This document shows, in pieces, positions 9,937 through 19,613 of a DNA stretch of 64,000 nt. Below the pieces are notes generated by a model, which searched no databases, was not told where the DNA came from, and saw nothing but the letters and a program-made list of their open reading frames with translations. The position numbers and the translations under genes were made by a program. Positions within the stretch are counted from its first letter, which is position 1, and each line of letters begins with the position of its first letter. This DNA is from Rahnella aceris (GTDB lineage: Bacteria; Pseudomonadota; Gammaproteobacteria; Enterobacterales; Enterobacteriaceae): positions 496,001-560,000 of the forward strand of contig NZ_JAADJV010000001.1 of NCBI RefSeq assembly GCF_011684115.1. The letters run 5' to 3'.

Positions 9937-10261
9937 GAATTTTTACCCTGCATTTTCTATTAAAAGCTTTTTGGGAAAGCTTTATATGAAGTCTTATGGA
10001 AAGACGCTAATCACCATTTTTTGCTGTGCATTCCGTGTGGACTCGGATTTTTCTCAGCGAGAGTTTTTTACCGTATTTTTGTGATCAATTTATGACAGTC
10101 AGAAATGAACTTTTTCTTTTTTTACACATCCTCCGTTTTTTCTGCACAATTTTCGTTCACCCGTAAGGAGGAGGAATTGAGATTTCGGGCTGCGCCGGAA
10201 GCGGGTCTGTGTGACAATAGCCCCCGACATTCCTGTCTCACTTCCAACAAAAAAGAGATGC
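9937..10261. other. Divergent intergenic region, porin / dinG
   Basis: This 325-base region holds the porin leader and promoter on the minus strand and the dinG promoter on the plus strand. It is AT-rich near 10080-10150. I saw no LexA box (CTGT-N8-ACAG) before dinG, which differs from E. coli. A perfect Shine-Dalgarno AAGGAGG at 10165 precedes an out-of-frame TTG. Confidence 0.6.
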
Positions 10262-12436
10262 ATGGCGCTTTCCCCCGCAGTAAAAAATCAGATAAGCCAG
10301 TGGTACAAAGCCCTGCAACAGCAAATCCCGGACTTCATTTCCCGCGCTCCGCAACGTCAGATGATTGCAGAGGTGGCGAAAGCGTTCTCGGGGGATTCTG
10401 CACGGCATCTGGCCATTGAGGCGCCAACCGGCGTCGGGAAAACGCTGTCCTATCTGATCCCCGGCATTGCCGTCAGCCGCGAGGAAGAAAAACCGCTGAT
10501 TGTCAGCACCGCCAACGTGGCGTTGCAGGATCAGATTTTTAGTAAAGATCTCCCGCTGTTGAAAAAAATTATTCCGGATCTGAAATTCACCGGCGCATTC
10601 GGGCGTGGCCGTTATGTCTGCCCGCGTAATCTGGCGGCGATGAGTAACGAGAATGCGCAGGGCGACCTCGGGTTGTTCCTCGGCGATGAACTGGCGCCTT
10701 CCAGCGGCGAAGAACAGAAACTCTGTAAAACGCTGGAAACCGCGTTGTCCCGCTACGAGTGGGACGGATTGCGCGATCATTACCAGAAAACCATCGACGA
10801 TCCGCTGTGGATAAAAATCAGCACCGACAAAGCCAACTGCCTCAGCCGTAACTGCCACTATTTCCGCGAATGCCCGTATTTTGTGGCGCGCAAAGAGATT
10901 GAAAGTGCCGATGTGGTGGTGACTAACCACGCGCTGGTGATGGCTGCGCTGGAATCGGAATCGGTGCTGCCGCCGGCGAAAGATCTGCTGCTGGTGCTTG
11001 ATGAAGGCCATCATTTGCCGGAAGTGGCGCGTGATGCGCTGGAAGTCGAGGCCGAAATCACTGCGGTGTGGAATAACCTGCAACTGGACAACTTTGTGCG
11101 CCAGATTGAGCAATGTCTGGCGCTGTTCACCCCGAAAAATCCGCCGCCGCTGACCCATGCTGAACGCCTGCATAACCACTGTGCCGAAATGCGCGAACTG
11201 CTGCTGCTGATCGAGCAAGCGGTCAGCCAGCATCTGCCGCCTGCAGAACCGGAAGCCGAATACCGTTTCGAGCTGGGCGTCTTACCCCCTGAACTGACCG
11301 AACAGTGCAGCCGCCTGTTTAAACTCACCGATGGCCTGCGCAGCCTGGCAGAATACATGGTGAATGACCTCAGCGAGAAAACCGGCAAGCACGATATTAT
11401 GCGTTTACACCGCGCGATTCTGCATATGAGCCGCATGCAGGGGTATCTCGAAACCATGAGCAAACTGTGGCGGCTGGCGGCGCTGGACAAGGCCTCGAAT
11501 GCCCCGATTGGCAAATGGGTGACGCGTTCGTATTTCGATAACCAGACACATCTGGTGTTTCATTGCGCGGGGATCCGCGTCAGCGAACAGCTGGAAAAAA
11601 TGCTGTGGCGCAAAGTGCCGCATGTGGTGATCACTTCCGCGACATTGCGTTCGCTGAACAGTTTTTCCCGGCTTCAGGAAATGAGCGGGCTGACGGAAAA
11701 AGCCGGTGACCGGTTTGTCAGCCTGGATTCGCCGTTTAATCACGTCGAGCAGGGCAAGCTGGTCATTCCGCAAATGACCCTCGAACCGGTGATGGCCAAT
11801 GAGGCCGCGCATATTCAGGAAATGGCAGATTTCTTCCGCGCTGAACTGGCGAAAGGGGGGCATACCGGTCAACTGGTATTGTTTGCCAGCAACCGTGCGT
11901 TACAGCAGTTTGTGGCGCTGTTACCGGATTTACGCCTGATGTTACTGGTGCAGGGCGATCAGCCGCGCTACCGGCTGGTCGAGGAGCACCGTAAACGCGT
12001 CGCTGCGGGCACCACCAGCGTACTGATTGGCCTGCAATCGTTCGCCGAAGGGCTGGACCTGAAAGGGGAATTGCTGACGCAGGTACATATCCATAAGATC
12101 GCTTTCCCCCCTATCGACAGTCCGGTTATTCTGACGGAAGGTGAATGGCTGAAAACGCTGAAACGCTATCCGTTTGAAGTGCAGAGTTTGCCCAGCGCGT
12201 CATTCAATCTGATCCAGCAGGTCGGGCGACTGATCCGCAGCCATGAATGTACGGGCGAAATCGTGATTTACGATAAGCGCCTGCTGACAAAAAGTTACGG
12301 TGCACGCCTGCTGGCGGCATTGCCGGTATTCCCGATTGAACAGCGCGAAATGCCAGCGCCCGGTTCAGTGAAGCGTCCCGATATTCTCAAGACCGCGAAG
12401 AAAGACCCGGTTCGTCGCCGTGCGCGCAGACGATAA
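10262..12436 (+). CDS. dinG: ATP-dependent DNA helicase DinG
   Basis: This is a superfamily 2, XPD-like 5'-3' DNA helicase that unwinds D-loops, R-loops and forked DNA. The 724 residues show Walker A EAPTGVGKT at 53-61 and DEGHH at 247-251. The four iron-sulfur cluster cysteines are C120, C193, C198 and C204 (RYVCPRN and NCLSRNCHYFREC). The C-terminal helicase motif QVGRLIRS is also present. I chose the ATG at 10262 because the protein then begins MALSPAVKNQI like E. coli DinG. An in-frame upstream start would add 17 residues without family support. It is followed 45 bases later by ybiB, as in E. coli. Confidence 0.96.
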   Translation: MALSPAVKNQISQWYKALQQQIPDFISRAPQRQMIAEVAKAFSGDSARHLAIEAPTGVGKTLSYLIPGIAVSREEEKPLIVSTANVALQDQIFSKDLPLLKKIIPDLKFTGAFGRGRYVCPRNLAAMSNENAQGDLGLFLGDELAPSSGEEQKLCKTLETALSRYEWDGLRDHYQKTIDDPLWIKISTDKANCLSRNCHYFRECPYFVARKEIESADVVVTNHALVMAALESESVLPPAKDLLLVLDEGHHLPEVARDALEVEAEITAVWNNLQLDNFVRQIEQCLALFTPKNPPPLTHAERLHNHCAEMRELLLLIEQAVSQHLPPAEPEAEYRFELGVLPPELTEQCSRLFKLTDGLRSLAEYMVNDLSEKTGKHDIMRLHRAILHMSRMQGYLETMSKLWRLAALDKASNAPIGKWVTRSYFDNQTHLVFHCAGIRVSEQLEKMLWRKVPHVVITSATLRSLNSFSRLQEMSGLTEKAGDRFVSLDSPFNHVEQGKLVIPQMTLEPVMANEAAHIQEMADFFRAELAKGGHTGQLVLFASNRALQQFVALLPDLRLMLLVQGDQPRYRLVEEHRKRVAAGTTSVLIGLQSFAEGLDLKGELLTQVHIHKIAFPPIDSPVILTEGEWLKTLKRYPFEVQSLPSASFNLIQQVGRLIRSHECTGEIVIYDKRLLTKSYGARLLAALPVFPIEQREMPAPGSVKRPDILKTAKKDPVRRRARRR

Positions 12437-12481
12437 CTTCTTTCCACTGAAACATGATTGCACAGACAAGGTAAGGCTACG

Positions 12482-13444
12482 ATGGATTACACCAAACTCA
12501 TCAAAGAAGTGGGACGGGGCAAAAATCACGCCCGCGATTTGAACCGTGAGCAGTCGCATGCGTTGTATCGCCACATGCTGGCGGGCGAGGTGCCGGATCT
12601 GCAACTCGGTGCGCTGCTGATTGCGTTTCGTATCAAAGGCGAAGCGGAAGAAGAAATGCTCGGTTTTTATCAGGCGATGGACGAGTGCGTGATGCGCCTT
12701 CAGGCACCGGCTGATCGTCCGCTGCCGGTCGTGATCCCAACCTATAACGGTGCACGTAAACAGGCGAATCTGACGCCGCTGCTGGCTATCCTGCTCAGCC
12801 GTCTCGGCTTGCCGGTGCTGGTGCATGGTGTGGATGAAGATCCTACCCGCATCACCAGTGCTGAGATTTTTCGCGCGCTCGGCATCCGCGCAGCACAAAG
12901 CCAGCAGGACGCACAACAGCTTTCAGATGCGGCTGACGCACCGGTATTTGTGCCAATCTCCGTACTTTGCCCGCCAGTCGAAAAACAGCTCGCGTTGCGC
13001 TGGCAGATGGGGGTGCGAAACAGCAGCCATACCCTGGCGAAACTTATCACGCCGTTTACCGGTCAGGATTCCCTGCGTTTATCGAGTGTTTCGCACCCTG
13101 AATACGTGCAGCGTGTTTCCTCGTTCTTCCGCCAGATTGATGGCCGTGCGCTCCTGACGCAAGGCACTGAAGGGGAAGTGTACGCGAACCCTTCACGCTT
13201 TCCGCAGACGCACTTTATCGCCGGTGGCGAACAGCGCGTACTGGCCGAAAAAGAAGAGATTTTCGGTGCGGACGTGCCGGCAAGCAAAGATGTCGCCACT
13301 ACCGTTGCCTACATTCAGGAATGCCTGAAGGGCGAACGCGCGATCCCGCAGGCGATCATCACGCAACTGGCGTGTTGTCTGGTGGCCGCAGAGGTTTGTG
13401 CCGATATGGTTGAGGCCAGAATGATTGTGGATCAGATTTTTTAA
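12482..13444 (+). CDS. ybiB: YbiB, glycosyltransferase/TrpD2-like nucleic-acid-binding protein
   Basis: This is a 320-residue homologue of E. coli YbiB, the same length. The family resembles anthranilate phosphoribosyltransferase (TrpD) in fold. It lacks that role and is reported to bind nucleic acids and to be linked to the SOS response through its dinG neighbour. Visible conserved stretches are MDYTKLIKEVGRGKNHARDL, PTYNGARKQANLTPLLAIL and LRLSSVSHPEY. The ATG at 12482 follows AAGG and matches the family start. Co-transcription with dinG is likely because the gap is 45 bases and has no terminator. Confidence 0.93.
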   Translation: MDYTKLIKEVGRGKNHARDLNREQSHALYRHMLAGEVPDLQLGALLIAFRIKGEAEEEMLGFYQAMDECVMRLQAPADRPLPVVIPTYNGARKQANLTPLLAILLSRLGLPVLVHGVDEDPTRITSAEIFRALGIRAAQSQQDAQQLSDAADAPVFVPISVLCPPVEKQLALRWQMGVRNSSHTLAKLITPFTGQDSLRLSSVSHPEYVQRVSSFFRQIDGRALLTQGTEGEVYANPSRFPQTHFIAGGEQRVLAEKEEIFGADVPASKDVATTVAYIQECLKGERAIPQAIITQLACCLVAAEVCADMVEARMIVDQIF

Positions 13445-13454
13445 CCGAACTCGA

Positions 13455-13584
13455 TCCGCTCCCTCCCTGCGAAGGGGAGGGTTGGGGTGGGGTATTAAGG
13501 TCAAAATCAGGCGTTTAAGTGTGCATAAGCATGGGTTTCGCCTTTAATACCCCCTCCCGGCCTCCCTCTTCGCAGGAGGAGGAG
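13455..13584. repeat. GC-rich palindromic intergenic repeat, copy 3 (inverted pair)
   Basis: A left unit (GCTCCCTCCCTGCGAAGGGG, then GGGGTATTAAGG) and a right unit in reverse (AATACCCCCTCCCGGCCTCC, then CGCAGGAGGAGGAG) are separated by about 45 bases. The organisation is the same as copy 2, with the TATTAA ends facing inward. The rest of the 310-base gap before the next gene shows nothing I can assign. Confidence 0.85.
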
Positions 13585-13754
13585 TTAAAAAACTGCCTGT
13601 ATTCCTCTATAAATCCTGCGTTTAAGTCCGGCTCAGCTCCCCAAAAACTCCGTTACCCTGTTCAAAAGTGTGGTTAACCGCTAAAATAGAGAAACTACGA
13701 AATTTATTTCATGATTTCATTCGTTTTTTTATAAAACTTTATGGGGATTTAAAT

Positions 13755-14096
13755 ATGGAAACTTTACCAGCTTGCCCGACGTGTCAATCCGAATTTACCT
13801 GGCAGGACGGCGAAATGCTTAACTGCCCTGAATGCGGACATGTCTGGTCGATGAACAGTGATGCTGCGGCAGATGATGATGTACTGAAAGTGGTGGATGC
13901 CAACGGCAATCTGCTGGCGGATGGCGATTCTGTCACCGTGATCAAAGACCTGAAAGTGAAAGGCAGTTCTTCGATGCTGAAAATCGGCACCAAAGTGAAA
14001 GGCATTCGTTTAGTCGAAGGCGATCACAACATCGATTGCAAAATTGATGGTTTCGGCCAGATGAAACTCAAATCTGAGTTTGTTAAGAAAAACTGA
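13755..14096 (+). CDS. yjdM: Zinc-ribbon protein of the PhnA/YjdM family
   Basis: This is a small cytosolic protein of 113 residues with an N-terminal zinc ribbon (CPTC near residue 7 and CPECGHVW near 25). A C-terminal KOW-like beta domain contains the segments [17 protein letters not shown] and [20 protein letters not shown]. The family was once called alkylphosphonate uptake protein PhnA. That name is historical and no phosphonate genes are nearby. The ATG at 13755 is chosen because CPTC then falls near residue 7 as in homologues. Its function remains unclear. Confidence 0.92.
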   Translation: METLPACPTCQSEFTWQDGEMLNCPECGHVWSMNSDAAADDDVLKVVDANGNLLADGDSVTVIKDLKVKGSSSMLKIGTKVKGIRLVEGDHNIDCKIDGFGQMKLKSEFVKKN

Positions 14097-14208
14097 TCTC
14101 CGCACCTTCCTGCCTGACGTTCAAAAGCGGTTTTGCCATATCGACATAACCGCTTTGCGAACATACACTCAATGCATAATCTCGTTAACTTTCAGCAGAG
14201 AAGAATGC

Positions 14209-16071
14209 ATGAAACAGGCCCAGGACTACTTTAACGCCCTCAATCGCGATTACCTCAACGTTCATCAGGACAAAGAAAATTTGTTCTGGCAACACTATAT
14301 GGGCACCGGTGATGACACTGTTTCTGCGGCTTTCTCCGCTGCTGAAACGGCGTACAAACGTTTTATCGCCCAACCTTCCCGCCCGCAGGAATTACGTGAT
14401 GCGATTGCCCGCGTCGAAAAAGAATCCGCCAGCGAGGCGCGTGATGCCTTACTGCATGGTCTGCGTGGCTGGCTGAATTTCTTTGACTGCAACGTGATTG
14501 AAGACCCTAAAGCACAGGCGCTGCTGGATGAAATTATTCAGGCAGAATCGGCGCTGTTCGGCAAACGTAAGCAGTACCGCATGACGCACATCAACAGCAA
14601 AGGCGAGCGCGTTAATGCCTCCCTTGGCGAGCTGCTGACCAATCAGGCGAATAACGAAAATGAAGTCTACCGCCGGAGTTCGCAAAATGCATTGCGCGAA
14701 CTGGAGGACTGGCTGCTGCATAACGGATTGCCTGAGCTGATCGGCTTGCGTAACCGTTTTGCGCGTCAGCTCGGTTACCGCAACTACTTCGATTATAAAG
14801 TGAATAAAACCGAGCGCATGTCGCCGGAACAGTTATTCGCCATCCTCGATCGTTTCGAAGAGCAAACCCGCGAAAGCAACACCCGCAGCCTCAATGAACT
14901 GGTCGCGCGTGAAGGCGACGCCGCACTATTGCCATGGAATATCCGCTTCGCCAGCGCCGGTGACGTCACCCGCCAGCTCGATCCTTACTTCCCGTTCGCT
15001 GATTCCCTGCGTCGCTGGATAGACAGCTTCAAGCGCCTGAATATCGGCTTTAACGGCGCAGAAATGCAGCTGGATTTGCTGGTACGCGAAGGCAAGTTTG
15101 AAAATGGTTTTATGCACGGGCCGGTGCCGCCGTTCTATGACAACGGCAAATGGGTGCCAGCGGTGATTAACTTCACCAGCCTGGCGAAACCTGATCAGAT
15201 TGGCAGTGGCGCGAATGGCCTGAATACGCTGTTCCATGAAGGCGGCCATGCGGCGCACTTCGCCAATATCCGCCAGAATGCGCCATGCTTCTCGCAGGAA
15301 TTCCCGCCGACGTCCATGGCCTATGCGGAAACGCAATCCATGTTTTGCGACAGCCTGCTGGAAGATGCTGACTGGCTGAAACGTTATGCGAAAAATACCG
15401 CAGGTGAACCGGTGCCGGATGAACTGATCCGCGCCAGTATTGAAGCCCGTCAGCCGATGCGTTCCTTCAATGAACGTCACATTCTGCTGGTGCCGTATTT
15501 CGAGTGGCAGCTTTATCAGTGGCCGGATGAGAAACGCACGCCGGAAGCGATGACCGCGCTGGCGCGTGATGTTGAAACCCATATTCTGGGCGTCACCGGC
15601 AGTCCGCGTCCGACGCTCGCTATCCCGCATCTGCTTTCCATGGAATCCGCCTGTTCGTATCAGGGCTATCTGCTGGCGATGATGGCCGTGGAACAGACCC
15701 GCGCTTTCTTCCTGAAACGCGATGGTTATCTGACCGACAATCCGGCCATCGGTCCGGATCTGGCGAAGCATTACTGGACGCCGGGTAACAGCGTCAGTCA
15801 CGACGATACCTTGCGCAGCCTGACCGGCGAGGGGTTCAATCCGGATTATCTGGCGCAGGCCTGTAATCAGACCGTGGATGCGGCGTGGCAGGAAGCGCAG
15901 CAGACCATTGAAAAGGCATCAAAACGTGAGCAACCTGAAGCGGATTTCGATCTGAATGTGCATATCCGCGTGGTGGATGGTGCGTTGATCCTCGCTGACA
16001 GTGCCGACGGTGATGACGCGATGTGTCAGGATTTTGCGGATTTCGTTGAACAGAACTACGGTAGAAAATAG
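14209..16071 (+). CDS. M3-family zinc oligopeptidase
   Basis: This is a metallopeptidase of 620 residues related to oligoendopeptidase F and thimet-type peptidases, which degrade short peptides in the cytoplasm. The zinc motif HEGGH falls at residues 343-347. The candidate third ligand is E374 in MAYAETQSMF. A C-terminal HxxxPYFxWQxYQWP-like segment (HILLVPYFEWQLYQWP) supplies catalytic side chains in M3 enzymes. No signal peptide is visible. The ATG at 14209 gives MKQAQDYFNALNRDY. An in-frame start 43 codons upstream is unlikely. The gene is followed by a terminator shared with the convergent neighbour. Confidence 0.9.
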   Translation: MKQAQDYFNALNRDYLNVHQDKENLFWQHYMGTGDDTVSAAFSAAETAYKRFIAQPSRPQELRDAIARVEKESASEARDALLHGLRGWLNFFDCNVIEDPKAQALLDEIIQAESALFGKRKQYRMTHINSKGERVNASLGELLTNQANNENEVYRRSSQNALRELEDWLLHNGLPELIGLRNRFARQLGYRNYFDYKVNKTERMSPEQLFAILDRFEEQTRESNTRSLNELVAREGDAALLPWNIRFASAGDVTRQLDPYFPFADSLRRWIDSFKRLNIGFNGAEMQLDLLVREGKFENGFMHGPVPPFYDNGKWVPAVINFTSLAKPDQIGSGANGLNTLFHEGGHAAHFANIRQNAPCFSQEFPPTSMAYAETQSMFCDSLLEDADWLKRYAKNTAGEPVPDELIRASIEARQPMRSFNERHILLVPYFEWQLYQWPDEKRTPEAMTALARDVETHILGVTGSPRPTLAIPHLLSMESACSYQGYLLAMMAVEQTRAFFLKRDGYLTDNPAIGPDLAKHYWTPGNSVSHDDTLRSLTGEGFNPDYLAQACNQTVDAAWQEAQQTIEKASKREQPEADFDLNVHIRVVDGALILADSADGDDAMCQDFADFVEQNYGRK

Positions 16072-16098
16072 TTACAGCAAAAAATAAAGATCATGCGT

Positions 16099-16141
16099 AA
16101 AAAAGCCACCGGCAGGGTCAACGTGCGGTGGCTTTTTTTTG
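16099..16141. terminator. Bidirectional terminator, peptidase / flavin reductase-like gene
   Basis: A stem AAAAAGCCACCG/CGGTGGCTTTTT with a 14-nt loop and T-runs on both strands lies between the two convergent stops. Confidence 0.85.
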
Positions 16142-16155
16142 TCTTACGCCTCAGG

Positions 16156-16785
16156 TCAACGGGCGTCGGGGCGTATCAGGTCAAAGCGTAAATCTTCTGA
16201 AATACCGTAGTAGGCGGAAGGGCCACCGGCGCGTAATACCGGTTCGGCAAGCGCAGTCTGATAAATGCCGTCAATCAGCAGATGTGGCGCGATATGCACG
16301 GCAACCACTTCGCCCAGCACCAGCCAGGTATCGATATCGCTACCGGCGGCCGTTTTAAGCTGAATACACTGCGTCAGTTTGCACTCAAAGTTCACCGGGC
16401 TTTCCAGCACGCGATCCGCGGCAACCAGTGTTCCCGGTTGCGGCGTCAGACCGGCGAAATCAAACTCATCCGCGCCATGTTCCAGCGAGGCCGAACTTTC
16501 ATTCATTTTCACCGCCAGCGGTCGGGTGGTCAGATTCCAGACGAATTCACCGGTTTCGACAATATTCGCCACGCTGTCTTTCCAGCCACTGCTGGCAAAA
16601 CCAATGATCGGCGGACGGTAATTGAAACAGTTGAAGAAGCTGTACGGCGCCAGGTTGCGTTGTCCGGCGGCATTGCGTGATGAAATCCAGCCAATCGGAC
16701 GCGGGCCGACAATGGCGTTTAACGGATCATGGGGCAGGCCGTGGCCTTTAGCGGGCTCGTAGTAGTAACGTTCATCAGTGTTCAT
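16156..16785 (-). CDS. Flavin reductase-like domain protein (FMN-binding split barrel)
   Basis: This is a 209-residue member of the flavin reductase-like (DIM6/NTAB) family. Members bind FMN and either reduce free flavin or act as flavoprotein esterases or reductases. Typical segments are VGPRPIGWISS, NLAPYSFFN, KDSVANI and TGEFVWNL near the flavin site. The ATG at 16785 is preceded by TGAGGA. An upstream in-frame codon would add eight residues. No partner oxygenase gene is nearby, so the substrate is unknown. Confidence 0.88.
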   Translation of the reverse strand: MNTDERYYYEPAKGHGLPHDPLNAIVGPRPIGWISSRNAAGQRNLAPYSFFNCFNYRPPIIGFASSGWKDSVANIVETGEFVWNLTTRPLAVKMNESSASLEHGADEFDFAGLTPQPGTLVAADRVLESPVNFECKLTQCIQLKTAAGSDIDTWLVLGEVVAVHIAPHLLIDGIYQTALAEPVLRAGGPSAYYGISEDLRFDLIRPDAR

Positions 16786-16991
16786 GATTTTCCTCAGCAA
16801 ATAATTCATAAAGACTATGATTTGTACATTACCCGAATTAATCAGACGTTGACCGTTTTTATGTGCCCGCCCGAGTCAGCATGCATCCGGCAGGCGGCGG
16901 CGCTTTGTGGTATCTTGTGCGCCATTCATAAATATCCAACGCCCCATCGCATATTTCATGCGTCGCGCACACCTTTCGGAGAGTCACTCAG

Positions 16992-17960
16992 GTGGAAAAA
17001 AAGAAAGTCTTCCCTCAGGAAAAAAGCGGTCTTCACCCGCGAAATCGTCATCGCAGCCGCTATGATTTCCCGGCCCTGATTGCCAGCAGCCCGGAACTTG
17101 CACCGTTCGTCGTCGAAAATAAATGGGGCGATTTGTCGGTTGATTTCGCCAACGCTCAGGCGGTAAAAGCCCTGAACCGTGCTTTGCTGCGCGATTGCTA
17201 TCAGATTGAAAACTGGGATATTCCGGCTGATTACCTGTGCCCGCCAATTCCCGGGCGTGCAGATTATATTCACCATCTGGCAGATCTTCTGGCGGGCAGC
17301 AACAACGGCAATATCCCGCAAGGCAAAGACATTTCCGTGCTGGATATCGGTGTGGGCGCGAACTGTATTTACCCGATTATTGGTTTACGTGAATACGGCT
17401 GGCGCTTCACCGCCAGTGAGATTGATCCGATATCAATGGCGGCGGCTAAAAAAATCGTCGCCACCAATCCGCAACTGACCAATCAGGTGCGTTTCCGTTT
17501 ACAGGCGAAACCGCAGCGTATTCTCGACACCATTATCCGCCATGATGAGCGATACGACGCGGTGCTGTGTAATCCGCCGTTCCACGCTTCAGCGGCAGAT
17601 GCGGCATCCGGCAGCCAGCGTAAACGTCAAAACCTGGGTCTGGACAGACGTGCGGGCACCGCAGAGCTTAACTTCGGTGGTCAGCACAACGAATTGTGGT
17701 GTGAAGGTGGTGAAGAAGCCTTTGTGGTCCGTATGGCAGAAGAGAGCGCCGGTAAAGCGCAGAACTGTTTCTGGTACACCGTGCTGATTTCCAAAAAAAC
17801 GACGCTGCCGTTACTGTATGACGCACTTCGTGAAGAGGAAGCGACGGATGTCCGCACTGTCGAAATGGTGCATGGCAACAAGATCAGCCGTTTTGTCGCC
17901 TGGACTTTCCTGACGCCTTCGCAGCAAAAAAGTTGGGCAATCAAACGCTGGTCAGTCTGA
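16992..17960 (+). CDS. rlmF: 23S rRNA (adenine(1618)-N6)-methyltransferase RlmF
   Basis: This is an S-adenosylmethionine-dependent enzyme that methylates A1618 of 23S rRNA. The 322 residues include the SAM-binding motif VLDIGVGANCIYP and the N6-adenine catalytic motif NPPF (in CNPPFHAS). The start is a GTG at 16992, preceded by GGAGAG, giving MEKKKVFPQEKSGLHPRNRH. E. coli RlmF (YbiN) is 308 aa and lies in the same dinG-to-glnQ interval. It appears to be transcribed alone. Confidence 0.95.
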   Translation: MEKKKVFPQEKSGLHPRNRHRSRYDFPALIASSPELAPFVVENKWGDLSVDFANAQAVKALNRALLRDCYQIENWDIPADYLCPPIPGRADYIHHLADLLAGSNNGNIPQGKDISVLDIGVGANCIYPIIGLREYGWRFTASEIDPISMAAAKKIVATNPQLTNQVRFRLQAKPQRILDTIIRHDERYDAVLCNPPFHASAADAASGSQRKRQNLGLDRRAGTAELNFGGQHNELWCEGGEEAFVVRMAEESAGKAQNCFWYTVLISKKTTLPLLYDALREEEATDVRTVEMVHGNKISRFVAWTFLTPSQQKSWAIKRWSV

Positions 17961-18302
17961 TCACGTTGTGAATTCCTGTATTCCAGCGTGTTTATCTGAC
18001 GGTGAATATGCTGGAAAAAATACTCCTGCCAGCCCCTTTCTTTTTTGGTGAATTAAATTAAGCTTAATTGACTATAATAAAGTTTGTTAATTATCAGAGT
18101 AATGATTTTGCTGGTGAGCTTATTTTTCACTGCGCTATTTAAATTTTCACGCACCTGCCTAAACCCACCCAGGGGTCAGACTAATCTTTCGCATGATGAT
18201 GAGTAACTTTACTCATCATTTGTGGGAATTAGCACGTGTATTTTTATAAATTAACTGTGATTACACATTAATTCACGTTATCAGCCACAGGGTGTCTGTC
18301 CT
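17961..18302. other. Intergenic region before the chemoreceptor gene
   Basis: This 342-base, AT-rich region has no gene. It holds the 24-base palindrome listed separately. A TAAAGTTT at 18078 resembles a sigma-28 -35 element, but no matching GCCGATAA follows at the right distance. Confidence 0.6.
18196..18219. promoter_or_regulatory. 24-base palindrome, candidate operator of the chemoreceptor gene
   Basis: Perfect 11-base arms ATGATGAGTAA and TTACTCATCAT are separated by two bases, centred about 95 bases before the chemoreceptor ATG. The short spacer and lack of a T-run favour a protein-binding site over a terminator. Confidence 0.5.
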
Positions 18303-19613
18303 ATGCAATTATTTTCTCATCAGTTTAGTACGATATGGCGTGATAAATTCGCTGCGATCCAGCAGGCGGTTCCGATGATCGCTTTCACGCCGGAAGGCGT
18401 GGTGCTTGAGGTTAACGACCTCTTTCTCAGCAGCATGGGGTACAGCAGAAACGAGGTGATTGGTCAGCCTCACCGGATTTTCTGCACCCCGGAGTTTGTT
18501 GCCAGCGATGCGTATCGTCTTCACTGGGAAGGTTTGCGGCAGGGAAAGTCGGTCAGCGGAAATATTAAACGTGTACACAAAAACGGGAATATAATCTGGC
18601 TTGAGGCAAATTATGTTCCGGTGAAAAATAAACAAGGCAAAGTGACCGAAATAATTAAAATTGCCAGTGATGTATCTGAAAGAATTAATGAATCCCACGA
18701 GCATCAGGGAATTTTACAAGCACTTGACCGTTCAATGGCGCTGATTACCTTTACACCTGAAGGTCATGTGATTTCTGCGAACAATAACTTCCTGAAAGTC
18801 ATGGGTTATTCTTTGCAGCAAATTAAGGGCCATTCCCACACGATGTTTTGTGTCCCGCAATACTGTGATTCCCACGAGTACCGCAATCACTGGCAGCGTC
18901 TGAGAAACGGTGAATTTATCCTTGGCCGTTTTGAGCGCATCACTGGCCACAGTCAGTCTGTCTGGCTGGAGGCGAGCTATAACCCGGTGATCGATGATGA
19001 CGGCAAAGTGATAAAAATCGTCAAAATCGCGCATGACATTACGGATCAGATGGATCAGCAGCGTCAGCAGGAAAGCATGATGACGCACGTGCATGAACTG
19101 TCGCTGACTACTGACAAAACCGCGGCAGAGGGCGTGACCATCGTCCGGCAGGCAGTGGAAGATATGCAGGAAGTCGAAGCGCTGGCGCGGCGGACTTCCG
19201 ACATCATCGGGCAGCTCGGTCAGACATCTGAACGTATTGGCGAAATGGTTGATACCATCCGCCGTATTTCGTCTCAAACCAACCTGTTAGCCATCAACGC
19301 CACCATCGAAGCCGCGCATGCGGGCGAGCAGGGCAGGGGATTTGCAGTGGTGGCGGGTGAGGTTCGCTCACTGGCCGATCAGTCCCGCAAGGCTGCCGTC
19401 GAAATTGACCAGCTTACGCAAAGCATCCGTGATGGTGTGATGGCCGCGATTGATGGTATGGGGAATTGCGTCAACCGCGCAGGCGGTGGCGTGGTGCTGA
19501 GCCGCAATGCCGGTGATGTGATCAATCAGGTTAACCTCGGTATGCAGGATCTGGTGCGGATGATGGCGGAGTTTTCGGTCGTGGCGAGGGAAAAGGAACA
19601 GACCAGGCATTAG
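18303..19613 (+). CDS. Soluble PAS-PAS methyl-accepting chemotaxis protein
   Basis: This is a cytoplasmic chemoreceptor of 436 residues. Two tandem PAS sensor domains (about 20-130 and 140-255) each contain a GYS...F.P.....L..G....G.F.R-type core and end in D-IT or DVS linkers. A short signalling domain with the conserved hairpin tip ([20 protein letters not shown]) follows near residue 330. No membrane segment is visible. The arrangement resembles Pseudomonas BdlA and Aer-like energy sensors. The signalling helices are shorter than in membrane receptors. No C-terminal CheR/CheB pentapeptide is present. The ligand or cofactor (heme or FAD) cannot be decided. Confidence 0.9.
   Translation: MQLFSHQFSTIWRDKFAAIQQAVPMIAFTPEGVVLEVNDLFLSSMGYSRNEVIGQPHRIFCTPEFVASDAYRLHWEGLRQGKSVSGNIKRVHKNGNIIWLEANYVPVKNKQGKVTEIIKIASDVSERINESHEHQGILQALDRSMALITFTPEGHVISANNNFLKVMGYSLQQIKGHSHTMFCVPQYCDSHEYRNHWQRLRNGEFILGRFERITGHSQSVWLEASYNPVIDDDGKVIKIVKIAHDITDQMDQQRQQESMMTHVHELSLTTDKTAAEGVTIVRQAVEDMQEVEALARRTSDIIGQLGQTSERIGEMVDTIRRISSQTNLLAINATIEAAHAGEQGRGFAVVAGEVRSLADQSRKAAVEIDQLTQSIRDGVMAAIDGMGNCVNRAGGGVVLSRNAGDVINQVNLGMQDLVRMMAEFSVVAREKEQTRH

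Noticed and set aside
10105..10419. Open frame of 104 codons overlapping the dinG start
   Set aside because: Most of it is the other frame of dinG. Only the internal TTG with a strong ribosome site was kept as a low-interest observation.
688..13584. CRISPR array suggested by recurring GC-rich palindromes
   Set aside because: The copies are kilobases apart with no regular spacers and no cas genes nearby.
14926..15801. Minus-strand open frame of 291 codons inside the M3 peptidase gene
   Set aside because: It is antisense to an intact peptidase with conserved zinc motif. High GC creates such frames.
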